Translations under genes and position numbers: made by a program | Shown: piece by piece, positions 1 to 11,300 of the stretch | Position numbering within the stretch: the first letter of the stretch is position 1 | Layout: each line of letters starts with the position of its first letter | Notes under the pieces: generated by a model | Databases searched by the model: none | What the model was told of the DNA's origin: nothing | Seen by the model: the letters and a program-made list of their open reading frames with translations, nothing else | Assembly: GCA_017163975.1 (NCBI GenBank) | Contig: JAFFSR010000009.1 | Location: 682,001-746,000 of the forward strand | DNA length: 64,000 nucleotides | Reading direction: 5' to 3' | From: Anastatus disparis | Lineage: Eukaryota > Arthropoda > Insecta > Hymenoptera > Eupelmidae

Positions 1-327
1 CCAAAACACTATACGAAACAACATTTACAAGAAAAGGCATCTAATATTCAATAAGCATCCGAGAAACTGTCTCTGTGACACATAAAATAATCGCACGTAT
101 CTTGAGAAATAATGATGCTAGTTATACTAGTCAAAATTCGAGTGGTGTCACTGAAAAACTCGGTTCTAATCATTGAAAATGAATATGCCAGGCATTTAAA
201 AAAATAACACTAATATTAGTATCCAAAATATCAGTACCATCATCAATTATAGCCATACTGGAATGATTTTTTCAAATCTATAAAATTTTAGAATTAAGGT
301 TTTTATGATGAAAGCTTTTTATACGAT

Positions 328-376
<49 letters not shown>

Positions 377-1210
377 TATCAATATTTTTTCTCTTTTTCT
401 CTTGCGCGTTGTTTACAATCTTAATCGCGTGTACCTAAATGTTTATTTTTCCATAGTGTATATTACTATTATTAAGTATTTTTATTATTAGAGTATTATT
501 AATTTTTTAATTAATAATAAATCAAGTTAAAAATAAATAATTCTAATAAAATAATTATAATTTTTGTAAGTGCCACTCTCCCTAGTTCTATGCATATAAT
601 GGAAGCATAGCTTTTGTCAGCCAGTTCTACGACTGCCACATTTTTTTCCTTGTGTATAAATATTGATAATATCTATTGCGCTCAACACGGAAAGACTGAC
701 GCACCGCTATATGTAATGTTCGTCACAGGTTTTAGCAGTGAACGACACCATAATAGCAATGATTTTTCTTACCAACTTACCTGATATTATAAATATGTTG
801 GCTGTTTTGTTAAAAATACAAATTGAATAACGCAAGGGATTTTTTGTGCAGAAAAATTAAGTTTTCCTGTGTATGAAAATTGAAAGAATGAAATTTTGAA
901 TATTTGCTTCATATTTTTAAGTATAAATGCATATGCATAACCTATAACTAATTTTTTATGGATAGCAGCAATACATAGTACGATAAATGACAAACATATC
1001 GCATCGAAATGACATACATCGCCAAACGCTGTGAAAAGCACAACGCTCAGCGATGTATTTTTTAACACGTTCATGATGATACGTGACATAACAAATACAG
1101 GTGTGCTAGTTTTTCCGTGAACTCTAAATTTAAAGATACAACTATTAATACTTGAGTAAATAACAAAAAACTCAATTATAAGGATAGCAAATCCGGTCTC
1201 CTCTTAACTT
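1..1210. other. AT-rich flank without gene
   Basis: I see no supported coding exon here. The stretch is AT-rich and contains a TA dinucleotide run near 331-372. The one longer open frame, on the minus strand at 787-1089, has no recognisable domain and biased composition. Confidence 0.5.
331..372. repeat. (TA)n microsatellite
   Basis: An uninterrupted run of about 21 TA dinucleotides is directly visible. It is self-complementary and may mark a slippage-prone site. Confidence 0.9.
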
Positions 1211-1872
1211 ACTAGGAGAGTGTCACACCTCCGGATCACGGATTTTGCTCAAACTTCGGGATAAGTTTTCAGATGATAAAATATGGAAAAAGATAAAGTT
1301 ATAGTCATAAATACTCAATATTTCCCTAGTTACAGGCAATTAAAGAAAATCACTAAAAAAGTTACTAGATTTTTAAACGCATATAGTTCTTTAGCATTGA
1401 TAGCTACAAGCTTGAAACTTTTTTTAAATTAAATCTGAGCTCAAATCCTTTCGAATTAGTAGTTATAGCATCTAAAAATATTATTTTTCCCAAAGTTAGA
1501 ACGTGATAAACATTGGACCTGATTTTTCTTTTAAAAACATTAATTAATAATAAAAGCTGAAATTAGGTCTAATCCTTATTACGCTCTAACTTCGGGAAAA
1601 AATAATATTTTGATATGCTGTAACTACTGTTTCGAAAGGATTTGAAGCTCAGATTTAATTTAAAAAAAGTTTCAAGCTTGTAGCTATCAATGCTAAAGAA
1701 CTATATGCGTTTAAAAATCTAGTAACTTTTTAGTGATTTTCTTTAATTGCCTGTAACTAGGAAATATTGAGTATTTATGACTATAACTTTAGCTTTTTCC
1801 ATATTTTATCATCTGAAAACTTATCCCGAAGTTTGAGCAAAATCAGTGATCGGAGTGTAACACTCTCCTAGT
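1211..1872. mobile_element. Foldback (long inverted repeat) element, 662 bp
   Basis: The left arm starts ACTAGGAGAGTGT at 1211. The right arm ends with its reverse complement, ACACTCTCCTAGT, at 1872. The arms are about 320 bp each, separated by about 20-30 bp near 1535-1560, and are roughly 93 percent alike by eye, so the element is fairly young. No open frame of note lies inside, so it is non-autonomous. I could not find a clear target-site duplication, so the superfamily is open. It ends about 140 bp before the first recognisable piece of the hAT transposase relic, but whether the two are related cannot be told. Confidence 0.85.
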
Positions 1873-2013
1873 TAGTAAAAATGTTTTGGTAAAAACTGTT
1901 ATGTAACTATCGCTGTTTTTTTTAGATTCGACTGATACCAATTTGAGTAATACTAAATTACTAAAATTTCATTTGATTTCATGATTATTTTAGATTATAA
2001 ATAAAGCTAGAAG

Positions 2014-4649
2014 TATGACTAGGTATTATTCAAAACTTTGGGGAAAATACCCGAATTTTCGGGGTGGGTTATAGAAGACGAAAATAGGAGGGCTTTTTGC
2101 GTGTTATGTCAAAAATCTATTTATCCGACAAAAACATCATTACAAAAACATTCACGATCGAAACTTCATTGTGATAAAGTAAAGAAAATGAGTAATGATA
2201 AGCAACAGAAATGAAAATGTGAAAATAGCCTCCTTGAAAGATTGTGTTCCAAATAATGAAATGTGTTCACAAGAGTCTCTTGAGATAGACCCTAACGAGG
2301 ACATCATAAAATCAGAGTCTACAGTACAATCAGATAATGAATCTGAAAGTACAGAACCTTCTAGCTGGTTGAACTCTGAAAATTATACACGCTGGTTTAA
2401 TTACAAAAAGGTTTAAAGAAAGTGCTTTGTATTGCTTGTAATAGTTCTGTAAATGCTAAAAGATCCACAGTGGATGAGCACATAAAAACTACAAAGCACA
2501 AGGTAAATACTAAAAAAATAGAGAAACCAGGAAGATTTGAACCAGCGATTGCTGCAGCAATGATTAAAATAGCAGCTTTCGCGACTGAGAGTAATAGTTC
2601 TTTTTTGTTTACAGAAAAGGAACTTTTGTTTTATAAGGATCTTGTACATGATTCTAAACTTTTTAAAAATATTTCTATGGACAGAAAAAAAATCCGAGCA
2701 ATAATTGAGAATGTCCTTGCACCAGCTCATCAAGAACGTTTATCAAAAATCTTAAAAAAAAATAAATTTTCGATTGAAATTGATGAAGCCACTGATATAA
2801 GCGTGAATCAATGTATGTGCATTGTCGTTCGTTATTTTGATGAAGAACGAAATGAAATTCGTGAATCTCTTTGGGATTTGGTGAATGTACTTGGTGATGA
2901 CGATGAACATGCATCAGCAAATGCAGAAACAATGTTCAATCATATCATTTTATCATTTGAAAATTGGGACATACCAATAACTAATGTTATTGCATGCTGT
3001 TCAGATACCTGCAGTGTAATGGTGGGTACTGCTAATTCAGTAGCAACAGAAACTGAAAGAAGCACACCCGCAAATTGAGATCATTAAATGTTCCTGTCAC
3101 ATAGAACATTTATGTGCTCAAAATGCTACAAATTTATTGCCCTGTGAAGGTTTTGCCTCAACACTATATAATTATATGTCCAACAGTTCTAAAAAAATGC
3201 ATATGTTTAAAGTTCTGCAAGAAAAATTGCAACTTAATCCATTAGTTCTGTTGAGACCCATCCATACCAGGTGGCTTGCGTATTACCAATGTATACGTAG
3301 AATCCTTCGCAGATGGAGTGCATTGATTATTTTCTTTGAATATGAGTGTTCACAGAAAACTAAAACTTCAAGTCAGATAAGCGCTTCAGAAAAATCGTGC
3401 GAACAAATTTTAGAGTACCTGAAAGACCCTATGATGCAGTTATATCATATATTCTTAGAAACAGTCTTATGTAAATTTGTTCGCATCAATGAGTTATTAC
3501 AAAACCGCAAACCTATTGTTCCGGAAGTGTATGACCTCATGAGAGAGTTATATATTGATTTGTTAAAGATGTACATGTGCAATGATTATGTCGACAATAC
3601 TCCTTTTGAAAATATTGATCCATGCAATCAAAGTAAATTTAAGGATTTGCTTGACATAGATATTGGAAATAATGCAAAGCATTTTTTGCTGCAAAAAAGG
3701 TTGGACATTGATAATGACGATGAAAAGAATTTCGTCTAATGTGTGAAACATTTTTTGTAGAAGCTTGTAAAAAGCTGAAGCAGCGTTGCAGTTTTCAGGA
3801 AAAGCAGTTGCTATCACAATATTTCCATCAGAAGAATGCGTTAAGTAAATCTTTTCATGCATCGCATTCTACTGTAAATGAGGTATTTTCAGCTTATCCT
3901 GTAATGTTTGAAGATGAGAATAAAATAACGCTAATAAACAATGAATGGCAAGTGTTGATAAAATACAATTTTCCGCAAAGCATTTTAAATGAAAAAAATG
4001 TGGATATTTTCTGGGCATTGATTAAAAATTTAAAAAATGAACAAGGAATATCCTTATTTGAAAATATATCTTTACTTGCTTTACAAGTATTGTGTATTCC
4101 TAATGCTAACGCAGAACCTGAACGCATATGGAGCAAGTACAACCTGGGAAAACCAAAGTTAGAAACCGCTTGTCTTTTTCATCTATGCGTTATATTTTGC
4201 TTACTGCTCAGTTAGTGAAAGATGAAGGAGGTATTTTGAAATTTACTCCTACAGATGCAATGATCGAGGCACTGAATTTTCCAAACTCAACTAAAAACTC
4301 GCAAATCATTAAATCGTATGATAAAACCTCTGACAGTGCAGTATATTATGGAAACATTGAAATTACTGAAGAAATAATATCTAAAGCTGCAGAGGAAGAA
4401 GTTTACTATCGCGCAAAATATTCAGATGATAATTTCGATGCTTATCAGCTATACGATATGGAAAAAAGAAATAAGTATATTTTCGACCATATACATGATA
4501 TCGAAAGTACTGATGTACCACAAAAAAAAATAATGAAGTTGGAAATAAAAGATACCAATAAATCCAACAAAAACGTAAAAAAGAAATATTGTCAATTGAC
4601 GATAATGTCGATGAAAACGAACGTGACTTTGTTACTGATTATAATTTGA
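2014..4649 (+). pseudogene. Decayed hAT-superfamily transposase with two BED-like zinc fingers
   Basis: The reading jumps frame several times (segments 2014-2070, 2070-2213, 2195-2416, 2408-3078, about 3070-3739, 3739-4140, 4128-4649) but the pieces join in family order. First come two C2H2/BED-type fingers: C-x2-C and H..H near 2098-2170, and a second near 2425-2490. Then comes the catalytic-core motif IEIDEATDIS (about 2776-2805) with the first Asp, then a second Asp in the CSDTCSVMVG stretch (about 2998-3027). A TRWLAYYQ motif follows near 3261, and finally the hATC dimerisation block with NANAEPERIWS and LGKTKVRNRLS (about 4100-4180). These are standard hAT features; the last Glu of the DDE triad normally sits in the ER motif. 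A tail of about 140 residues after hATC is unassigned. Frameshifts and stops make it non-functional as it stands. Terminal repeats of the parent element were not identified. Confidence 0.85.
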
Positions 4650-4673
4650 ATAATCCTGACAAAATATTTCAGA

Positions 4674-5693
4674 TTGATAGAAAATGTTAAGATTAACTCT
4701 GAAAATGACAGAGTGGATATCATGAATGATTGTCAGATCCGTTCAAATATTATGAAAAATGGACTTGTAAAAAACATTGAATTTTACAAGTATTCCTCCA
4801 TTGAATTTACAATCGGCAGATATAAAGGTAGGTTTGATCATCCGATACGTGATCAACGAATGTATGACAACAATTTGCAGTATGTTACACTTTATCCGAA
4901 AAATCATAAATTTAACCTTTTCAGTAAAAGTATCAAACTCTTTTTGGAGTTGGAAGGGAAGGATATATTGATGGAGATGTTATTGATTCTTTTTGTGCTA
5001 TAAGAGAACATAAATGGCATAATATTTCCAGCATTCCAACTCAAGTATCCACACTTCTTTTAGTCTCATTTAAAAGAGTACTCCATCTAAAGATTGGATT
5101 ATGTATAACATAAAAGCACACATAAAAGGAAAAATTCTTGTACCATATGTGCAAGAAGAACACTGGTGCTTATTTGTTATCGATATTGATAAAAGAAAAA
5201 CTTATCATTTAGATCCACGCTTTGTGGACGAAGATTCTCTGCAATACGAAGAATTTTTTAATGAGAGGAGAAACCAATGCTTTTCAAATTTCCAAAAATA
5301 TTGTGAAGTGTCTTCTACAATAAAAGAAATTCATTAAATATTGCTAATGATTGGATTAATGCAGAATACAGAACGGAACGCCCAATACAAATGGATGCAT
5401 TTAATTGTGGCCTTTTTGTCATGTATTACATGGATTGCATAGGTCGCAACGTACCTTTTCATTTGAATTTTGATCCAATGAAATACCGAACTTACGTTGC
5501 AAAATTACTGTTGAAAAAATCAGTATGCATGAAAGACATTTGTCTACTGTGTTTTAGTAACAAAGTAACTAGATCAGTAACGTGCCGGCAATGTCTACGA
5601 CTTGCTCATGAACGGTGTTTAGAACGATACAACATCAACAAGTTTGAATTATGCTTTTTGTGTCGGAAAGCATCAAAAGTTTTGCTAGCTTGA
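4674..5693 (+). pseudogene. Ulp1/SENP-like cysteine protease with C-terminal PHD-like finger (frameshifted relic)
   Basis: Downstream of the hAT relic on the same strand is a C48-type protease fold. In order: GDVIDSFCAI (about 4970-5000, third frame), His-Trp at 5161-5166, Asp in LDPRF at 5212-5214, Gln at 5388-5390 and Cys in the NCGLFV motif at 5406-5408. The expected His, Asp, Gln and Cys are therefore all still present. C48 proteases cut SUMO-like modifiers in the nucleus and are known as cargo of several DNA transposon groups. After the protease comes a C-x2-C, C-x2-C, H-x2-C, C-x2-C zinc site (about 5533-5670), a C4HC3 pattern typical of PHD fingers. At least one frameshift lies near 5330 and others lie upstream of 4970. 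The segment 4674-4965 is open in alternating frames and not recognised. It could be the second gene of the hAT element or a remnant of another nested element. Confidence 0.8.
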
Positions 5694-5808
5694 AGTCATA
5701 TTTTATTAAAATGCTACAGCAGAACAAACTTTTCGAGTAGACATAGAACATATTATCTCGAAACTATACTTAGATTATAAAAGCAAGTTTAACGATACTG
5801 ATGTTCCA

Positions 5809-5833
5809 GTAAACAAAAATATTTTGTTTACTA
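5809..5833. repeat. Perfect 11-bp palindrome before the hairpin array
   Basis: AGTAAACAAAA and its reverse complement flank a three-base ATA loop. It directly precedes hairpin copy 1 of the array and adds to the palindrome-dense end of this element. Confidence 0.8.
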
Positions 5834-5837
5834 AATA

Positions 5838-6343
5838 ATGACACTTAATGGAAATATTAAGTGATCAATTAGGCTTTTAATATTGTGTACGTCTTTAATA
5901 CAAGTGTTCACAACAAGGCCACACTTAGCGGAAACGTAAAGTGATTTGCTAGGCTTGTAATATAATAAACATTTTAAATAATATTATATTACACACTAAA
6001 GGAGGTAAAGTATTGGGGTTGCCATTTAACCTCCCGTGGAGTGTACTATTTTTCGCTATACCGGGCCGAAACTATGACTTTTGTTTTTCGGCGCCGGAAC
6101 GAAAGTCGTAGTTTCAGGCAGGATATGGCGAAAAAGTGTTTATTATAAAGCCACATTTAATGGAAACGTTAATTGATTTATTAGGCTTTGGATACAGTAA
6201 ACTCTTTATAAAGTTTTTATTATAAAGCCACATTTAATGGAAACGTTAAATGATTAATCAGGCTTTTATTATGGTATACATTTCGAATTAAAGTGTATAC
6301 TAAAAAGCCACCCTTGATTGAAAAATGAAGGGTTTCATCATTT
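5838..6343 (+). repeat. Tandem array of five GAAA-loop hairpins with covarying stems
   Basis: Five copies share one architecture: GCC, a single A, a 9-position stem, a GAAA loop, the complementary stem strand, an 8-base linker, then GGC pairing with the GCC. Stem-loop positions are 5842-5863, 5922-5943, 6154-6175, 6231-6252 and 6311-6332. Stem bases change together between copies: outer pairs read CAC/GTG, CAT/ATG and CCC/GGG, and the loop-closing pair is G-C, G-T or T-A. Copies 2 and 3 each have one mismatch and copy 5 one A-G. Copy 1 has lost the left GCC and copy 5 the right GGC. The period is 77-80 bp except between copies 2 and 3, where a palindromic insert of about 155 bp intervenes. 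Function unknown. It may be the structured end of the preceding transposon or a family of structured RNAs. Confidence 0.75.
6049..6135. mobile_element. 87-bp palindromic insert inside the hairpin array
   Basis: TTTTTCGCTATACC at 6049-6062 pairs with 6121-6135. An inner 14-bp arm at 6068-6081 pairs with 6102-6115, with one G-T type difference. The centre is the palindrome TTCGGCGCCGGAA. A further GGAGGT/ACCTCC pair lies at 6001-6033. It breaks the 77-80 bp period of the array by about 155 bp, so it looks like a late insertion. No clear target duplication was seen. Confidence 0.6.
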
Positions 6344-6552
6344 ATTTCTCCCATCCAATTATAAACTGTTTAGTTTGCCAAAACAACGACTTCAATGTTT
6401 TTTTTATCATGCTTTCGATAATAAAAAGTTAGAAAATATTGAAATAGTTATCCGCGGTAAAACAAAATTGTTTGTATGAGTTAATAGCTTACTTTAATCA
6501 TAATATTAATGAATTGTCGAGTCGTTCTTTTGGCAAAATAAACTTGTACTTC

Positions 6553-6879
6553 AGGTAGTTATTACCCAGTTATATCATAAAAATTCATTGTCTTAAAAAT
6601 GCTTTAAAATTATCACAATTTAAAAACATCAGAAATAAGTGGTAGAAATTTCTAAATGATTTTCCGTTTCTAAATTGAGATATAGACATTTAAAAATTGC
6701 AATTGAAACGTGGATTTGTTAAAAATTGTAATTTTAAAGTTCTGTATCTCAATTTCGAAACAGTAAATTGTTTTGAAATTTGTACCGCTCATTTATGATA
6801 TTTTTCAATATTGATAAGAATTTGAAATAATTTGTAAGACAATGAATTTTTTATGGTGTTTTGGAGTATTGAACTACCT
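6553..6879. mobile_element. Diverged foldback element, about 327 bp
   Basis: The left arm begins AGGTAGTT at 6553 and the right arm ends AACTACCT at 6879. Inner blocks such as AAAATTCATTGTCTTA and AAATTGAGATA recur in reverse complement around a centre near 6715. The arms are about 140-160 bp with roughly three quarters identity by eye, so this is an old non-autonomous element. No coding potential. Confidence 0.7.
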
Positions 6880-7475
6880 TAAAAAACTTATATACAAAAT
6901 TGTGATTGTAACATTATCGATCAAAAACGTGAATAGTCAATATTCCGATTTAATATCGCCCTAAACGTCGAAGTCACTATGACCAATATGGCTATACAGA
7001 TACGTGTGTGATATGTAATATGTGATAGAATTTCGTTGTAACAATTATAACTATAATTACTTTGTGTAAATAGTAACATTTAGAAAAAAAAGTCATTATT
7101 AATAATTTCTGTACAAATATAGTAAAGAATATAATTTTAAAAGCTCAGTCCATCAAAGTAAAACTCGACTCTAGTAACATAAATAAATTTCCTTAAGGAA
7201 TAAACTGTTACTTTAGTTTTAATGTTATCGAAATAAAACTTTAAAATTTGTTTTGACATGTTTTAATAATTTTTTTTTAAATATGTAATATTAATTGAAC
7301 ATATAATAGTCCAGGTGACACGATATGAATAGTTCATAAACTATAATTTTATGAATTAATCTTAACATTACACAGAACCACTTTCTTTCAATATTAGGAG
7401 TCTATAAATACTAATTTATGACATGTTTCAAAATCGATTCGATAACCTTCATATGAAAACAGTTAACCTTTTCTT

Positions 7476-7700
7476 ACACGCTTTTCTTGAGCTTGCTTCC
7501 ACGTCTGTCTGTCTGTAATCAAATCTTACACGCTCGATTTGAGGCACTTTTTGTCGATGGAAATTTATGAAATTTGGCACAGACCTTGGTCTCCGATGAC
7601 AATACAATAATCTGTTGTCCATGTCAGCGATGACGGGTGTGCCAAGTCATCTCCAAGGAAGTACAAGTGGGGAGGCTTTCGCTGGGTAGAGGCGAGTTGT
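7476..7700. other. Repeat-like segment of mixed composition
   Basis: This stretch has a CTGTCTGTCTGT run at about 7506-7517 and higher GC than its surroundings. It begins with an ACACGCTTTT word that recurs at the left edge of the foldback at 7818-8131. It may be part of the same or a larger mobile element. I see no open frame to assign. Confidence 0.35.
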
Positions 7701-7817
7701 TAAAATGTTGTTGAGTTAATAGTTGTAGAAAATGCATTTTTAATAAAAAATATTTAACACAAGCTTTAAAAAAAAAAATTACTCATAGAAAATTCAATTT
7801 TAACTAAAAAATAGAAA

Positions 7818-8131
7818 ATAAAAATTTTAAAAAAACATTTTAAAAACACGCTTTTCACGAATCACAAATGGAAAAAAAGCGAGTAAAATACCCTAAAAGT
7901 ATTAAATAAATTAATTTACTTTCTTGAAATTACTTTTATATAATTCATTGCGATGATTAAAGGAAAATTTTCGTTGTCAAATTTTATTTTAATCATCGGA
8001 ATGAACTATGTAAAAGTAATTTCAAGAAAGTTAATTAATTTATTTAATACTTTTTAGTGTATTTTTACACGCTTTTTTTCCATTTGTGATTCTTAAAAAG
8101 CGTGTTTTTAAAATGTTTTTTTTTTTTATTT
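7818..8131. mobile_element. Foldback MITE, about 314 bp
   Basis: Two arms of about 150 bp, roughly 90 percent alike, meet near 7970. Shared blocks read in opposite directions include ATCACAAATGGAAAAAAAGCG, AAGTATTAAATAAATTAATT and CTTTCTTGAAATTACTTTTA. Outer ends are AAAAAAACATTTT and AAAATGTTTTTTT. There is no open frame, so it is non-autonomous. It lies about 220 bp upstream of the first recognised exon of the 8359-16439 gene. Confidence 0.8.
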
Positions 8132-8358
8132 TTTTTTCTTCTGAGAGACAAGTGGACTATTGAGAAACTGGTATGATCGAACCCTACGGTTATTATTTAT
8201 GATATAGAAATAATTAGATTGTTATTATCATTATTAATCGTATTATTATAATCATTATTATTAATATCGCCTTTATTAGAGTATGATATTATTATTTATC
8301 ATCATCAATATTTATTGAAATCATTAATAGTGCTGTTTCTGATTACAGGGTAACAGCA

Positions 8359-8379
8359 ATGTCAGATTCATCTGAAAAG
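8359..8379 (+). CDS. Exon 1 of the 8.4-16.4 kb gene
   Basis: Encodes MSDSSEK and ends in phase 0 before GTAATT. The ATG lies 10 bases after a good acceptor, so this is probably the second transcribed exon. Confidence 0.6.
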
Positions 8380-11300
8380 GTAATTCTTTAAACCGAATGA
8401 GACAATCAACAACTGAATGGTTTTTAAATTATATAATTTTTTTATTTTTAGAAAGATAGTGATGAAACTGTTGACGAGAAAGTTACAAAATTAGCAACAG
8501 AGCTACTTGAGAAATGGAAAAAAATAAAGGTATTTATAAGTAATTACTTATTAGTTAAACAAATTTATAATTTTCATTTATTGTTTCTACATTCTTATAC
8601 GCAAGAGAAAGATTTAATAAAATCAATTTAATAGCATTGCGTAAATTTAATTGGAAAAATGAATCTATTTTGATTATATGTTTAAAATATCAGAGTAAAC
8701 CTTCGCGATCAACGCGCTTTAATTTCGTCGTTTCATTACACAGCTTATTTTTATTTTAATGAAACTTATTTTTACAAAATATCTAGTATTTATTTTCTTT
8801 CCTATAAATTAAATAATATTTAAATTGAATAATTGAGAACTTAATAATCATAATGTTTTCAAATGTCGCGGATATGTTTACAACTGTGCGAAAAGCGCAC
8901 ATATCTCAAGGTTTTGTATACATACAGTTACATAATCAAGAATAGGCATGAATTTGTATATTCCAAACTTTAATAAATATTATTTCATTAAAAAAATCAG
9001 ACTATTTAAATTAAGGAGGTTAGTGCGCACAGGACCGTATTTACTCAGGGCCCCGCAATAAGGAACAAAATATTATTTATTATAGAATTATTTTCATAAA
9101 AAGTGTAAATAATTTATTATTATAGTTGTAACTTCAATTATATTTAACTCAGTTTAACAAAAATTCTGTTTATATATGCACACCTTCCCCTCTCGTGTTT
9201 TACTCGATGAAAACTTCGGCGAGATAGTCCATTAAATTGCTGTATCTACGAAACTATGAAGCTAGGCCTTCTGAAATTTTAATATTATATTCTAATTATA
9301 ATTGTTAAAAACATGTCAGTTTTTTGGTTTATTCTTAAGAAAATTTTCAGGGTTATCGATGAAAACGTTTGCTTTTTTCTGTCTCATACCAACCTTCCCA
9401 TAAGACGCTGTGTTAAATTTTCGAACTTTCAGACTTCATATCTTGGCTTCGGTGAAGCTAAGCTATCTGAAATTTTAATATGATATGTAAAATAGTGCTA
9501 TTTTTATTGTCTTTTAATTTTAAGATATTCTTAAGAAAATCGGGATATCGCACTAACCCCTTAAGCGTTACACACATGCACAATGTAAAGCGATCGTAAA
9601 AGTTTATCTTGACCTAACAACATCCAGACGTGACTTTTTTTATAGGATAAATGAACAAAGAGTATTTTTGGATTACTTTCAATTTATTATTTCTTACAAT
9701 TTGATGAGGCTTTGAATCATAAAAATTAAAAATAAATCAAAAAATTTCTCTTATTCTCTCATTTTAATGAGATTGAAATTAGAGAATAAGAGAAAGAATT
9801 CGGTCAATAAAATTAATTCTTCATCTCTCTCTTTCACACCTTCCTTTTTCTGTTAAATTAATAATAAAGAAAAAATAATATTCATAATATTATTAAATGA
9901 TTCACTGTTTTCCATTTCCTGTCTTTCTCTCAAATTTGCAATATACCTATAATCAAAAATATTTTCTATGAATCTTTCTCTCTGTCCTTGTAACTTATTG
10001 CTTTATACCAATTATTTGACTACACTGTAAACAATTTTTAATAATTTCAACACTCATTAATGTTACAAATTAAACACAAATATTGTTGTGTTGAAATTTA
10101 CAAATAATGTTTATAAATTTATAAGTAAAAATTGTAGAACAAAATTTTTTGAATAATAAAAAGTGTAATTTTTACAAATTTATTATTGTTCAAAAAAGAC
10201 AAATTTCAATAATATTTAGATAGCAAATACACTCTGTATGTTAATTTTACTACAATTTTCGTGTTGATTTCAAAAGTACACAAAAGTTACAAAAAATTGT
10301 ATGTTCATTTTACAAACATAAGCGTAAAATTTTTACACTACAATTTTTGCAGAAAACAAAATTTCCAAATTACACAACATTTTTAACAGTGTATTTAAAA
10401 CAATGTAGTCAGTGTTCTTAAATTGCTAATTACAGATAAAGAGATTTATGAATAAAATTAATTTTTTCTTGTACCTATATTACTAATTTCTAAAAAAAAG
10501 AGAAAGAGAGAGAGACACGAAGAAATAGAAATGGATTGATAGATCATTAAATTAATGAATATTTTTTCTAGATAAGAGGGAGAGAAAAAGAAAAATAAGC
10601 GGAAGGGGAAATGGGTGAGAGCTCGAGCTCATCAAAATGATTGTATGAAATCCCAATCTATCTTATACAAGAAATTTCGAAGTTTTCTCAACAATTTTGA
10701 AGAAGATGATTATTATGGTAAGTACAGATACTTAGCAATATGAGTAAATGCACGTAATCTTTAGATTCTGATTAAATCCAATTTTTCAAAAGATGAGCAT
10801 TTTTATCTACAACACATTTTTACCTTTATTTAGTCTTAATAAATTATAATGACACTACTAGATGCATTTTTATGAAACGCATAATTTCAAAGGAGTAAAT
10901 AAAAAGTATGTTTGAGTAAATAAACAAAAGAAAAAAAAATTTATGATTATAAACATTGCGTTTTAATTGAATTTAAATGAAAGTATAGAATGAGCGAACT
11001 CGCAGAATAGTTTTGATGCTGTCATAAATCGATAACACAATATTTTATAAGTTTAGAATTTAGTTCAGAACTGTGCCTTACAAAAACGATAATTTTTATA
11101 TTCAGTCACACAGATATTAATTAAAATAAGTATAATGGTAACTTCGTTATTTTTATTTGTACAAAGATGTAATATTAGAAATTTTTTTCATTTTTAAGCA
11201 CAGCGTAAATATAACCATAAAAATGAGATGTTTGATTTGCTGAACGGTTAGAAAACATTAAAAATTTTAAATAATGTAAAAACGAGTTACGTGATTTCAA

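Noticed and set aside
573..588. Third copy of the foldback end (CACTCTCCCTAGTT)
   Set aside because: Similarity stops after about 14 bases with an extra C; no paired arm was found.
787..1089. Minus-strand open frame of 100 codons
   Set aside because: Biased composition and no recognisable motif in a transposon-rich flank.
5838..5878. SECIS-like element (ATGA before the stem of hairpin copy 1)
   Set aside because: The other copies have GCCA at that place, the stem has 9 pairs with a GAAA loop, and no selenoprotein gene is near.
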